64,000 nucleotides of DNA from an uncultured Hyphomonadaceae bacterium (GCA_938084575.1 CALKFG010000002.1:62001-126000), one strand, 5' to 3'. Positions 1-9,033 are shown, counted from the stretch's first letter. Program-made: numbers and translations. Notes: generated by a model from the sequence alone, not told the origin.

Positions 1-1302
1 GACTCAGCCCCCAAAGCCCTGTTTCTGGATCGGGAACGGCTTGAGCGCGTCCAGCAAAAGCCCGACATGGTCGCCGGCATGGCCGTGATTGGGGTCCGCC
101 TGGATCAAGAGGTGGAAGGGATCACACCCTGGGATGCGATCATTCGCCAGGGCGGTGTGATGCCCGACATCCAGGTGGATCCGGACTCCGATGCCTGCAT
201 TTTCTACACATCCGGAACGACGGGGTTTCCCAAGGGCGCCCAGCTGACACATCGCGGCTGCGTCGCGAATCTGATGAATATGTCCTATGCCGGCACGGCG
301 ACAGCCGCCGCAATGCAGGCTGCGACCGGCATCGCGCCCCCCGAAACTCCGCCAGTGCCAATCAGCCTGATCACCACGCCCCTGTTCCATGTCACCGCCA
401 ATAATTGCGGCGCCTACCCCGTAACGGCTGCCGGGGGGACGCTGGTGCTGATGTACCGCTGGGATGCTGGCACGGCTTTGCAGCTGATCGAAGCCGAGAG
501 GGTCAGCGTGATGAGCGGTGTCCCGGTCATGGCGAGAGAACTGATCAACCATCCCAATTTTGCCACGACCGATACATCCAGCCTCATTGCCCTTGCCGGC
601 GGGGGTGCTCAGGTCCCGCCTGACATGGTCAAAAAAATCGACCAACAGGTCGAGACCGCGCGTCCCAGCACCGGCTATGGCATGACCGAAACCTGCGGCA
701 TCATTACGTCTGTCTCCGGCGACTTTTTCGCAGACAAGCCTGACAGCGCCGGACCGGCCATGCCAAATTTCGAAGCCAAGTGCGTCAATGATGCCGGCAA
801 CCCGGTTCCCGACGGAGAGATAGGCGAGCTTTGGGTCCGCGGATCGTCAGTGATCAAAGGCTATATAAACCGGCCGGAGGCCACGGCAGAGTCGATTTCC
901 GATGGCTGGCTTCACACCGGCGATATCGCCCGAATTGATGAGGACGGCTTTATTTTCATTGTCGATCGCAAAAAGGACATGGTCTTGCGCGGCGGCGAAA
1001 ATATTTATTGTGCCGAAGTTGAGTCCGCCATCTATCGACACCCCGCCATTGCCGAATGCTGTGCATTCGGCGTTCCCGATGAACGCCTCGGCGAAGAAGT
1101 GGGCGTGGCCATTGTCGCCAAGGCGGGCGACACAGTCGATGCTGAAACGCTGCGCAACCATTGCAGCGGTTTCGTCGCGAAGTACAAGATCCCTCGCTAT
1201 ATCTGGGTGCTGGATGCTCCACTGCCCCGAAATGCCAGTGGCAAATTCCTCAAACGAGACATTCGTGACCGGCTGGCCAGCGACCTGCAATCGGCAACCT
1301 GA
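1..1302 (+). CDS. AMP-forming acyl-CoA synthetase, 5'-truncated by window edge
   Basis: Class I adenylate-forming enzyme that activates a carboxylate, probably a fatty acid, to an acyl-CoA through an acyl-AMP. The reading frame is open from base 1, so the true start lies outside the window and the track start at 67 is internal. Visible motifs in order are the phosphate loop YTSGTTGFPKG, the A5-type YGMTET, GWLHTGD, the hinge region DRKKDMVLRGGENIY, and the C-terminal PRNASGKFLKRD with the catalytic lysine. About 430 residues remain of the roughly 520-560 usual for the family. Substrate chain length cannot be read from the sequence. It converges on the M3 peptidase gene. Confidence 0.93.
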   Translation, partial: DSAPKALFLDRERLERVQQKPDMVAGMAVIGVRLDQEVEGITPWDAIIRQGGVMPDIQVDPDSDACIFYTSGTTGFPKGAQLTHRGCVANLMNMSYAGTATAAAMQAATGIAPPETPPVPISLITTPLFHVTANNCGAYPVTAAGGTLVLMYRWDAGTALQLIEAERVSVMSGVPVMARELINHPNFATTDTSSLIALAGGGAQVPPDMVKKIDQQVETARPSTGYGMTETCGIITSVSGDFFADKPDSAGPAMPNFEAKCVNDAGNPVPDGEIGELWVRGSSVIKGYINRPEATAESISDGWLHTGDIARIDEDGFIFIVDRKKDMVLRGGENIYCAEVESAIYRHPAIAECCAFGVPDERLGEEVGVAIVAKAGDTVDAETLRNHCSGFVAKYKIPRYIWVLDAPLPRNASGKFLKRDIRDRLASDLQSAT

Positions 1303-1346
1303 CCCCACAACAGCACCACCTCTGGTGCCGGCGAACCAAAGACTCG

Positions 1347-1374
1347 TCCGGCCATCCCGATCGGGACGGCCGGA
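1347..1374. terminator. GC-rich hairpin between convergent genes
   Basis: A 28-base near-perfect inverted repeat (TCCGGCC-a-TCCCGA / TCGGGA-c-GGCCGGA) lies between the acyl-CoA synthetase stop and the M3 peptidase stop. There is no strong T-run on either side. A bidirectional terminator role is inferred from position. Confidence 0.5.
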
Positions 1375-1385
1375 CCAGCTCGCTG

Positions 1386-3581
1386 TTACTCCACGGTCCC
1401 CGTCGGGAAACCCCGCTGACGCATCAGAGCCGTCGTGTCGACATCCCGTCCCCGGAAAGCGCGGTATCCGTCAACCGGGTCAACCGAGTTTCCGACGGAA
1501 AGGATGTGATCGACAAAACGCTCTGCGACAACCGGGTCATAGGCTCCCCCCTCGGCATCGGCAAACGCCGCCCAAGCATCTGCGCCATAGGTGTCAGACC
1601 ATAAATAGGCATAGTAGCCGGCCGCATAGCCATCTGAACTGAACACATGGGAGAAGTGCGGCAGGCGATGTCGCATCGGCAGTTCGGTTGGCATTCCAAG
1701 CGCGCTGAGGGTCTCCGCCTCGAACGCTGCCGCGTCGACATCCGATCCGTCTTCCAGCATGTGCAGCTTCATATCCATCAGGGCGCTGGCCAGATATTCC
1801 GTTGTTGCATACCCCTGGTTGAAGGTCCCGGCTTTGCCGATACGGGCCACCAGATCCTCAGGAATGGGCTCGCCGGTTTCATAGTGGAGGGCAAACTGGT
1901 TGAGGATCTCAGGGGTCATCAGCCAGTTTTCATGCACCTGGCTTGGAAATTCGACATAGTCCCGAGCCACCGCCGTACCGGATTGCGAAGGATAGGTCAC
2001 GTTCGACAACAGGCCATGAAGAGCATGGCCAAATTCATGGAACAGGGTTTCAGCATCGTCCCAGGAAATCAGTACGGGATTGTCGCCATCCGGTTTGATG
2101 AAATTCGAATTGTTGGACACCATGACTTTGACCGGACCATCAAATGTCGACTGTTGGTTATATCCGTTCATCCAGGCTCCCGACCTTTTGCCCGTCCGGG
2201 CATAGGGGTCGAAGTAGAACAGCCCCTGATGCTCGCCATCCTGCAGGACCTGCCAGACCCGGACATCCTCATGGAAAACGGGCACATCGACCGCCGGTTG
2301 GAAGCTGAAGCCGTAGAGCTGGCCGGCCATCCAGAACATGCCTTCAACGAGATTATTAAGCTCGAGATATTGCTTCACCTCATTGGAATCGAGATCGTAT
2401 TTCGCGATCCGGACTTTCTCGGCATAATAGCGGTAGTCCCAGGGTTCGATGGTGATCCCGGCCGCCTCGGAGTCGGCAACAGCCTGCATGTCCGCCACTT
2501 CTTCCTGGACCCGGCCGATCGCTGCTGGCCAGACGCTCATCAAAAGAGCCATCGCATTTTCAGGGCGTTGGGCGACCCGCTTTTCCAGGGCGTAGGTCGC
2601 AAAGTTTTCATAGCCCTGCAGGCGGGCTCGCTGCTGCCGAAGCCGCAATATATCGGCAATCAACCCCTTATTGTCATACTCATCGCCATTGTCGCCCCGG
2701 CTGTAATAGGTCTTCCAGACCCTTTCCCTGAGGCTGCGATCATCGGCAAAGGTCAGGAAGGGATCCATCGACGACCGGGTGTTGAGAATGGCATAATCGC
2801 CGTCCCGCCCGCGCTCACGGGCCGCGGCGGCGGCGGCGGCCACAACATTCTCAGGCAAACCCCCAAGCTGGCTGTCTTCCAACCAGGTGATATAGGCCTG
2901 CTCGTCATGAAGCATATTGGCACTGAACTTCGCAAAGTGTCCGCTGAGTTCAGCAGAAAGATCGGCGACCTCGGCCCGCCTGTCGGCGTCCAGCGCGGCC
3001 CCGGATCTTACAAAATCGGTATAATAATCCCAGACCAGCCTTTGCTGCGCATCGGTCAGCTCCGCCAGTGCTGCTTTATTCTCCCAGACTGTCGCGACAC
3101 GCTGAAACAGAGCCTGGTTCATATACTTTGCAGACCTGTATTCTGACAGCATGGCATCGATCCGTGGCTCGACATCGCGGATCTCAGGCGTCGATAAATT
3201 GCTGGTCCAGATGCTGTAATAGACCCCGACCCGATCAAGCAGGCCGCCCTGGCGTTCAAGCGCGGCAATCGTATTCTCGAAGTCCGGCGCCGCGTCCTGC
3301 GTTGCAATCTCGTCAAGCTCGGCAAGCCCGTCCTCGATCGCCCGCTGCATTGCGGGTTCAAAGGCAGCAACTTCAACCGCATCAAAGGCGGGCACGCCGC
3401 CATATGGTCCCTCAAAGGGGGCCAGTAGGGCATCCACAGCCGCGTCAGATACCGGTGTCGGCACTTCTGCTTCGACCTCGGGTGCCGCGGCAGAGTCCGC
3501 CGGGCCCGCCTGACCGCATGCCGATAAAACCCCTGCCAGGATGAGCCCCACCGGCCACGATGAGAGTGGGTATTTGAACAT
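1386..3581 (-). CDS. M3 family zinc oligopeptidase (peptidyl-dipeptidase Dcp/OpdA-like), lipoprotein
   Basis: A thimet-type zinc metallopeptidase that cleaves short peptides. The zinc motif HEFGH is at residues 515-519 and the third ligand region DYVEFPSQ places a glutamate near 544, as in the family. The 731-residue length fits. The N-terminus has a hydrophobic stretch ending in a lipobox (LSAC, Cys22), followed by an Ala/Pro/Glu-rich linker. It is therefore probably a periplasm-facing lipoprotein rather than a cytoplasmic enzyme like E. coli Dcp. GGAGG sits 7 bases before the ATG. It is separated from the upstream antiporter gene by a terminator, so it is probably transcribed alone. Confidence 0.92.
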   Translation of the reverse strand: MFKYPLSSWPVGLILAGVLSACGQAGPADSAAAPEVEAEVPTPVSDAAVDALLAPFEGPYGGVPAFDAVEVAAFEPAMQRAIEDGLAELDEIATQDAAPDFENTIAALERQGGLLDRVGVYYSIWTSNLSTPEIRDVEPRIDAMLSEYRSAKYMNQALFQRVATVWENKAALAELTDAQQRLVWDYYTDFVRSGAALDADRRAEVADLSAELSGHFAKFSANMLHDEQAYITWLEDSQLGGLPENVVAAAAAAARERGRDGDYAILNTRSSMDPFLTFADDRSLRERVWKTYYSRGDNGDEYDNKGLIADILRLRQQRARLQGYENFATYALEKRVAQRPENAMALLMSVWPAAIGRVQEEVADMQAVADSEAAGITIEPWDYRYYAEKVRIAKYDLDSNEVKQYLELNNLVEGMFWMAGQLYGFSFQPAVDVPVFHEDVRVWQVLQDGEHQGLFYFDPYARTGKRSGAWMNGYNQQSTFDGPVKVMVSNNSNFIKPDGDNPVLISWDDAETLFHEFGHALHGLLSNVTYPSQSGTAVARDYVEFPSQVHENWLMTPEILNQFALHYETGEPIPEDLVARIGKAGTFNQGYATTEYLASALMDMKLHMLEDGSDVDAAAFEAETLSALGMPTELPMRHRLPHFSHVFSSDGYAAGYYAYLWSDTYGADAWAAFADAEGGAYDPVVAERFVDHILSVGNSVDPVDGYRAFRGRDVDTTALMRQRGFPTGTVE

Positions 3582-3641
3582 GCGATTTCCTCCGATTCAT
3601 ATAGTTGAACTAGTAGCAAACCTTTGGCCGGACCCAAACAG

Positions 3642-3667
3642 AAAAATGGCCGGACTTTCAGGCCGGC
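3642..3667 (-). terminator. Rho-independent terminator after the Kef antiporter
   Basis: On the minus strand, 13 bases after the antiporter stop, the hairpin GCCGG/CCGGC with a 9-base loop is followed by CATTTTT. This separates the antiporter from the downstream M3 peptidase gene. Confidence 0.6.
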
Positions 3668-3679
3668 TGCGGGTTCCGA

Positions 3680-5419
3680 TCAGTCAGTCTGGTGCGTAGC
3701 CCGGGCATATTCTGCATCCCGCGCGGCCGCGATAATGTCGCGAACGGTTTCGGTTCCGTAGCCATATTCCTCCAGTGCCCGAGCCGACATTTGCAAACCC
3801 GCCTCAATCGCGTCAGGAACAACATGGCTTGCCCCGGCCTCGGTCAGCAGTCGGGCATGATCGGCGTCCTTGGCCCGCGCCAGAATCGGGACATCCGGGC
3901 GAATCCGGCGTGCTGTGCGGACCATTCTCTCGGCACTATCGGGATTATCGAGCGTGACGATGACCAGTGCGGCCTTGGACAGACCGGCCCGGCTCAGCAT
4001 TTCTTCGCGGGCTCCATCCCCCAGATAAACCCGGCGCCCCCGGCGTCTTTCGCGGGATACGGTTGAAGGCCTGGTATCCAGTGCAACAATACATGCCTGC
4101 TCGCGTTCAAGGATCGACGCGACGGCGCATCCGACCCGCCCAAAACCACCAATCAGGACATGCCCAGACTGCTCCGCTTCGTCGGACACCAGTCCCTGCT
4201 GGGGAGCGTGCCGGTCAAAGTGTGCCCGCAGAATGCGTCCAATCCGCCAGGTCAAGGGGATGAGCAACATTGAAAGCCCCGCAATCGCATTTGTCACCAT
4301 TGCGGCCTGAGGGGGCAAAAGCTGGGCCGCCCCCGCCGCGGCGACAATCACAAAGGCGAACTCACCAGCCGGCGCCAGAAGGCCAGCTGATTCACTCGCC
4401 AGTCCCGCACCCCCTGCGAACACCCGCGCCGCCAGCCCTACGATCATGGCCTTGACGCCGAGCAGCGCCACCAGCCCCCCAAGGATGAGAGGCCAGTGAT
4501 CCCACATGAGATCCAGATCCAGCGCAAATCCAACCGTCATGAAAAACAGGCCCAGCAACAGCCCCTTGAACGGCTCCAGATCAACTTCTGCCTGATGTTT
4601 AAATTCGGTTTCGCCGACCATGAGACCGGCGAGAAATGCCCCCAGCGCAATCGATAGGCCTGCACTTGCGGTAATCACGGCCGCGCCAACCACCGCCAGC
4701 AAAGTGATCGCCATCAGGAAGTCCCGGCCACCGGCCTTGGCCGCGAGCTGGAACACATGGCGAAGCAGATACCGGCCGATGACAATGATGACGACAACGG
4801 CAAGCAAGCCCTGTGCAAGCGCCTCAAGCAGCGCACTTGCCAGGTCCGGACCGTTTTCCTGGGCGGTGAAGCTGATAAAGATCAGGATCGGCGCCACGAG
4901 AAGATCCTGAAGCAGCAAAACCCCGAGAGACACTTGTCCGACGGCACCGGTTGCCCGTCGTCCATCGACGAGAAGCTGCATGACAATGGCCGTGGATGAC
5001 AAGGCCAGAGCCAGTCCGACAATGACCGCCGCCTCCAGCTGCAAACCCAAAAAAAATGCCGCCGTGGCAATCAGCAAAGCACTGCAAATAACCTGGAACA
5101 GGCCGGCCCCAAAAACGACCCGCCGCAGCGCCCACAATTTCTCGACAGACAGTTCAAGCCCCAGAAGGAACAGCAAAAACAGGACGCCGAGCTCCGCAAA
5201 GGGAACCGCTGCTTCAGGGTCCGACAGGGTCATCAGTCCTAAGGGCGCCCAATTATCGGCGAGCGCACCAAGCCCGTCGGGACCCAGAGCAATGCCCGCG
5301 AGAATAAAACCCGCGACCGAGGGCAGGCGAAACAACCGAAGAGCCGGCACAATCAGTCCCGCCGCGACCAGAAAAACCAGCACATCCTTTATCAAGACTT
5401 CCTGGGCTGCGTGTTCCAA
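3680..5419 (-). CDS. Kef-type monovalent cation:proton antiporter with RCK domain
   Basis: CPA2-family inner-membrane antiporter, likely K+/H+ exchange, with about a dozen hydrophobic segments. A cytoplasmic TrkA-N Rossmann domain follows (motif HVLIGGFGRVG, then LDTRPSTV), which usually binds NAD(H) or a related nucleotide. I place the start at TTG 5419 (MEHAAQEVLIKD), giving 579 residues. AGAGG lies 9 bases upstream and this fits the family's N-terminus. The longer track ORF would add 84 poorly hydrophobic residues and overlap the divergent gene at 5579. Whether it is glutathione-gated like KefB/KefC is not evident. Confidence 0.88.
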   Translation of the reverse strand: MEHAAQEVLIKDVLVFLVAAGLIVPALRLFRLPSVAGFILAGIALGPDGLGALADNWAPLGLMTLSDPEAAVPFAELGVLFLLFLLGLELSVEKLWALRRVVFGAGLFQVICSALLIATAAFFLGLQLEAAVIVGLALALSSTAIVMQLLVDGRRATGAVGQVSLGVLLLQDLLVAPILIFISFTAQENGPDLASALLEALAQGLLAVVVIIVIGRYLLRHVFQLAAKAGGRDFLMAITLLAVVGAAVITASAGLSIALGAFLAGLMVGETEFKHQAEVDLEPFKGLLLGLFFMTVGFALDLDLMWDHWPLILGGLVALLGVKAMIVGLAARVFAGGAGLASESAGLLAPAGEFAFVIVAAAGAAQLLPPQAAMVTNAIAGLSMLLIPLTWRIGRILRAHFDRHAPQQGLVSDEAEQSGHVLIGGFGRVGCAVASILEREQACIVALDTRPSTVSRERRRGRRVYLGDGAREEMLSRAGLSKAALVIVTLDNPDSAERMVRTARRIRPDVPILARAKDADHARLLTEAGASHVVPDAIEAGLQMSARALEEYGYGTETVRDIIAAARDAEYARATHQTD

Positions 5420-5578
5420 ACGATCAGGCCTCTCATGCAACGGAACAAACACAGGACCCAGCTTAGCCAGTTTCGCATCATCACTCCACTCCCCGAAGGG
5501 CCTTTTCAGGTGTGGCCTTGCATGCCAGCTTAAGCCAAGCCGTGCCATTTCCCGCAAGCCGTTGGTCAGGATCCGCTT

Positions 5579-6385
5579 ATGCCAGACGACACGCCGATAA
5601 ATCATCCCGACCTCTGGGCCCGACATCTTGTCTGGCCCGGGCCTGACAGCCACAAATATCATCGCGGACATTGCCTGGTCCTGGGTGCAGAGGCCTATAC
5701 GGGCGCCACGCGTCTCGCCGCAGAGGCCAGCTCTCGCATCGGATCAGGCCTGGTCACCGTTTTCAGTGACACCTGCCCGGATCTCTACCGGATGACATTA
5801 CCTCCCGATATCATGGTACGATCGGGCAAGATTCAACAGGTCCGGCGGCCAAATGTCGTTCTGGCTGGCCCGGGGGGGTGCACGGCCTCCCAGATCGCGG
5901 AGCTGGACAGGCTGAACGACCCTGTCAGCCTGGTGCTTGACGCCGAGGCCATCCTCCTCGGTCGCCACCGTGTTCGCCAACACCCGGTCATCCTGTTAAC
6001 GCCCCATGAGGCTGAATTCGCCCGGGTTTTCCCCGATCTGACCGGCAGCCGAATGGCGCGGGCCCGGCAAGCCGCGGAAGCGACGGGGTGCATGGTCCTG
6101 TTAAAAGGCGCAGAAACATGCATTGCCGCCCCCGACGGGCGCTCTGTGTGCAGCCGTCATGCGTCCCCATGGCTGGCGAAAGCCGGCACGGGTGACGTGC
6201 TTGCCGGAATGGTTGCCGGTCTTCTGGCTCAGGGCATGAAGGCCTTCGCGGCCGCGTGCGCCGCGGTCTGGATCCATGGTGAGGCCGGTCAGCGGGTCGG
6301 CCCCGGCCTTGTGCCCCAGAATATGTTCGAACATCTGGGGCCGATCCTGCGCACGCTGCAGGACAGGGACAGCAGACCGCATTAA
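5579..6385 (+). CDS. nnrD: ADP/ATP-dependent NAD(P)H-hydrate dehydratase (YjeF C-terminal domain only)
   Basis: Repairs damaged NADHX/NADPHX by dehydration in the cytoplasm. The ribokinase-like YjeF_C domain fills the 268-residue protein: HKYHRGHCLVLG near the N-terminus, LTPHEAEF near 140, and the nucleotide-binding GTGDVLAG at 203-210. Most bacterial forms are fused to an N-terminal NAD(P)HX epimerase domain, which is absent here, so an epimerase would have to be encoded elsewhere. AGGA lies 7 bases before the ATG. Its stop overlaps the stop of the convergent TauE-family gene within the palindrome ttaa. Confidence 0.9.
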   Translation: MPDDTPINHPDLWARHLVWPGPDSHKYHRGHCLVLGAEAYTGATRLAAEASSRIGSGLVTVFSDTCPDLYRMTLPPDIMVRSGKIQQVRRPNVVLAGPGGCTASQIAELDRLNDPVSLVLDAEAILLGRHRVRQHPVILLTPHEAEFARVFPDLTGSRMARARQAAEATGCMVLLKGAETCIAAPDGRSVCSRHASPWLAKAGTGDVLAGMVAGLLAQGMKAFAAACAAVWIHGEAGQRVGPGLVPQNMFEHLGPILRTLQDRDSRPH

Positions 6386-7161
6386 ATCAGCGCTGAACCG
6401 GCCTGCCATGCGACGAATCCCGCGACCAGAAGAACCATGCACGAAAATCCGGTCCGGGCGGTCGCGACATGGCCGTCCAGCCATGTCGACAGCCGCAGTC
6501 CCGCCATGCCTCCGGCCAGTCCACCGAGCAGGAGGAGTCCCAAAAGATGCAGATCCAGAAACCCGGATATGGCATAATTGGCCGACGTCGCAGCCCCGAA
6601 AAGGGCCACCGACACCAGAGAACTGGCGGTTGCGTTCGACATGTTCATACCGGCTGCCAGCATCAGGCCAGGGACGATCAGAAACCCTCCACCAATGCCG
6701 AAGAACCCGGCCGCCAAGCCCACCACAACACCCGTCGGCGCCAGGCGCAAGACCAGGGCCGGATCCAGCCGGACATCCGGGTCGCCTGCATCGTCCGGAG
6801 TTCGCAACATCGATAAGGCAATGGCGGCCATGGCGACGGAAAACCCCAGCATCAGAAGGTTGCCTTCGACCAGTTTGGCCAGGCTTGATCCAAGCAGCGC
6901 CCCGGTCAGGCCGGAAACCGCAAACACGGTAGCACACGGCCATTTGACCCTCCCGCCTCGCCAAAGTCTCATCAGACTGATCAGCGCAATCGCCGCTACA
7001 GCTGCGGCAGATGTTCCAATTGCAACATGTGGATCATCGACCCCCACGACATAAACCAGAAGCGGCGCGGCGAGCACCGAGCCGCCGCCGCCAAAGGACC
7101 CCAAAAGGAGACCCACCACAGAGCCACTCATCAGGGTCAGAATGACGACCTCAAAACTCAT
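6382..7161 (-). CDS. TauE/SafE (TSUP) family sulfite/sulfur-anion exporter
   Basis: Integral membrane protein of 259 residues with about eight hydrophobic segments and the family's glycine-rich repeats (GLLLGSFGGGGSVLAAP near the start, GFFGIGGGFLIVPGL in the second half). TSUP members move sulfite, thiosulfate, sulfoacetate or related anions. The start overlaps the stop of the ArsR-type regulator as ATGA, so the two are translationally coupled. With the persulfide-hydrolase-like gene divergent from the regulator, the likely role is export of sulfite formed when H2S or persulfides are detoxified. The exact substrate is inferred from context. Confidence 0.88.
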   Translation of the reverse strand: MSFEVVILTLMSGSVVGLLLGSFGGGGSVLAAPLLVYVVGVDDPHVAIGTSAAAVAAIALISLMRLWRGGRVKWPCATVFAVSGLTGALLGSSLAKLVEGNLLMLGFSVAMAAIALSMLRTPDDAGDPDVRLDPALVLRLAPTGVVVGLAAGFFGIGGGFLIVPGLMLAAGMNMSNATASSLVSVALFGAATSANYAISGFLDLHLLGLLLLGGLAGGMAGLRLSTWLDGHVATARTGFSCMVLLVAGFVAWQAGSALI

Positions 7162-7481
7162 TCAAAAAGCTCCGGACAGAAATGCCGGCCCAGAACCCCG
7201 ATCAGCTGCAACACGACCGAATTGGCGATGCGGTAGCGAACCTGCAGCCCCTGCCGCTGCGTCGATACCAGCTTCTGATCCCGAAGTATCGCCAGGTGTT
7301 GGGACAAGGCGGACTGGGACAGCGGCATACCCTTGCCGATCTCAGCGACGGCCATATCGCCTGCTCCCAGCCGGCAGAGGATCATCAAGCGATGCTCATT
7401 CGACATGGCCCGCAACAGCGCGGCGGCCAGCGTGGCCTTATCGGCGAAGAGCGCCGGATCGAGGACAGGGCTTGAAGACAT
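7158..7481 (-). CDS. ArsR-family repressor, BigR/SqrR-type reactive-sulfur sensor
   Basis: A 107-residue winged-helix regulator with recognition helix LSQSALSQHLAILR. Only two cysteines are present, Cys36 in RLMILC and Cys102 in RHFCPELFE. Their 66-residue separation equals that of the sensing pair in characterised SqrR (41/107) and BigR (42/108), which form a di- or tetrasulfide link with persulfides and release DNA. This argues for sulfur sensing rather than metal sensing. It overlaps the exporter gene by four bases and is divergent from the hydrolase gene. Autoregulation through the shared intergenic region is inferred. Confidence 0.88.
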   Translation of the reverse strand: MSSSPVLDPALFADKATLAAALLRAMSNEHRLMILCRLGAGDMAVAEIGKGMPLSQSALSQHLAILRDQKLVSTQRQGLQVRYRIANSVVLQLIGVLGRHFCPELFE

Positions 7482-7487
7482 GGTGCT

Positions 7488-7528
7488 CTCATATTCGCAC
7501 TTGCTAATTTAGTCAATACTAATATATG
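7488..7528. promoter_or_regulatory. Overlapping divergent promoters with an inverted-repeat operator candidate
   Basis: Minus strand: -35 TTGACT (7516-7511), 17-base spacer, -10 TATGAG (7493-7488). Plus strand: -35 TTGCTA (7501-7506), 16-base spacer, -10 TATATG (7523-7528). An inverted repeat TTAGT-CAAT-ACTAA (7509-7522) overlaps the minus -35 and fills the plus spacer. A repressor bound there could block both promoters. The minus -10 is so close to the regulator's ATG that the transcript may be leaderless. Confidence 0.65.
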
Positions 7529-7550
7529 GCTTTTGAAAAGGAAGCCCCCC

Positions 7551-8408
7551 ATGACTGATGTCACGCCATATTTTGATGACCAGACCAAGACCGCGACCTA
7601 TCTGGTTCGGGATGCAAGCGGTAAAGCCGCCATCCTGATTGATCCGGTTCTGGACTACGACGCTGACCGGGCGAGGTTTTCGACCCAACGGATCGATGCA
7701 GTCCTCGACGAGCTCGCACGCAGCGCCATCCAGCTGGTCTGGGTCCTGGATACTCATGCCCATGCCGATCATGTCTCGGCCGCGCACCATATTCGTTCAC
7801 GGACAGGTGCCCGGATCGGTATTGGGGCTGACATCACAAAAATACAGGCCGTGTTCAAGACCTTGTTCAATGCACGGGACGTCGACACAAATGGCAGCGA
7901 TTTCGACGCCTTGTTCCAGGACGGGGACCGCCTGACCTTTGGCACGAGCGAAATTGACATCCTCCACACGCCCGGCCATACGCCCGCTTGCATGACCTAT
8001 GTGATCGGCGACGCCGCCTTCGTTGGCGACACGCTTTTCATGCCGGATACTGGCTCCGCCCGGGCCGATTTTCCAGGCGGCGACGCCCGCACCCTGTACC
8101 GCTCGATCCGCCACATCTTGTCACTCCCGCCCGAAACCCGGATCTTTGTCGGTCACGATTATCTCCCGGCAGACCGAGATTTGCCGGCCTGGGAAAGCAC
8201 AGTTGCTGAGCAAAAGGCCTGCAACATCCATGCCCACGATGAGGTCAATGAAGAGACCTTCGTGACCATGCGGGAGGCACGCGATGCGACCCTTGCGCCG
8301 CCTCGACTGATCCTGCCAAGCCTGCAGCTGAACATCCGGGCTGGCGCCCTTCCCCCGCCGGAGGAAGACGGCCGGTCTTACCTCAAACTACCGATCAACC
8401 AGATCTGA
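7551..8408 (+). CDS. Metallo-beta-lactamase-fold hydrolase, persulfide dioxygenase/Blh-like
   Basis: A 285-residue enzyme with the metal motif HAHADH (residues 69-74), a later ligand region HTPGHTP, and VGDTLF/GHDY family motifs. This is the ETHE1/Blh type that usually oxidises glutathione persulfide to sulfite or hydrolyses related thioesters. The closest match in layout is Blh of bigR operons. Start chosen at ATG 7551 because AAGGA lies just upstream; the longer track start at TTG 7533 would include that ribosome site. It is divergent from the BigR-like repressor and TSUP exporter. No rhodanese domain is fused. The stop directly abuts the convergent GST stop with no spacer. Confidence 0.87.
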   Translation: MTDVTPYFDDQTKTATYLVRDASGKAAILIDPVLDYDADRARFSTQRIDAVLDELARSAIQLVWVLDTHAHADHVSAAHHIRSRTGARIGIGADITKIQAVFKTLFNARDVDTNGSDFDALFQDGDRLTFGTSEIDILHTPGHTPACMTYVIGDAAFVGDTLFMPDTGSARADFPGGDARTLYRSIRHILSLPPETRIFVGHDYLPADRDLPAWESTVAEQKACNIHAHDEVNEETFVTMREARDATLAPPRLILPSLQLNIRAGALPPPEEDGRSYLKLPINQI

Positions 8409-9017
8409 TCAGGCGAGTTTCTCAGCGACCCGCGCGTGCAGGGATCCGAGATGTTCAAATTCGGTGTGCGGTTTCCACCGCATCACGCCGGCAAACCCAC
8501 AACACAGATAAAGCGTCAGATCCGCGATCGAAAACCGACCCGCTGCAAGCCATTCATGCTCCGCCAAATGCTTGTCCAGGGAGGCAACAAAGGCCCTGAC
8601 GGATTTTTCGGCTTTCGCCGCAGCGTCAGGAAGCTGGGGCTTTTCGAGCTCCGCCATGAAGGGGCTCGCATTCCGAAACCACTGGGCGAAATTCATCAGG
8701 AACATGAACTCCACACGCCGGTCCCACATCTCAATCAATGCTTTCTCGCGCGGATCAGACCCCATCAGGTTCGGTTCGGGAAACAGGCCCTCTAAATAGG
8801 TGCAGATCGCCCGGCTCTCGGTGATTGGCGTGCCATCATCGAGGATCAGCGCGGGCACCTGCGCATAGGGAGAAAGGGCACGGTAAGCCGGTTGCTTATG
8901 CTCTGCCTTCATGATCGAAATGTCTTCGATCTCAACGGCTTCAAGTTTTCCTTTCAACCGCAGGAAATTGACAACCCGCTCCGGATTGACCGCCTTCGGG
9001 CTATGATAAAGCTTCAT
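8409..9017 (-). CDS. Glutathione S-transferase family protein
   Basis: A 202-residue cytosolic GST. The thioredoxin-fold N-terminal domain starts MKLYHSPKAVNPERV and contains the glutathione-binding cis-proline/ESRAI region (VPALILDDGTPITESRAIC). A helical C-terminal domain follows. Start chosen at 9017 because GGAGA lies 8 bases upstream; the track ORF adds 14 unlikely residues. The gene lies 16 bases downstream of the TonB-dependent receptor stop and may be read with it. Glutathione-linked sulfur chemistry next door makes a supporting role possible, but the substrate is unknown. Confidence 0.88.
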   Translation of the reverse strand: MKLYHSPKAVNPERVVNFLRLKGKLEAVEIEDISIMKAEHKQPAYRALSPYAQVPALILDDGTPITESRAICTYLEGLFPEPNLMGSDPREKALIEMWDRRVEFMFLMNFAQWFRNASPFMAELEKPQLPDAAAKAEKSVRAFVASLDKHLAEHEWLAAGRFSIADLTLYLCCGFAGVMRWKPHTEFEHLGSLHARVAEKLA

Positions 9018-9033
9018 ATTTACAGTCTCCATT

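Noticed and set aside
1647-3146. A 499-residue plus-strand ORF opposite the M3 peptidase
   Set aside because: Antisense shadow of a clear zinc peptidase gene, with no motif or plausible start.
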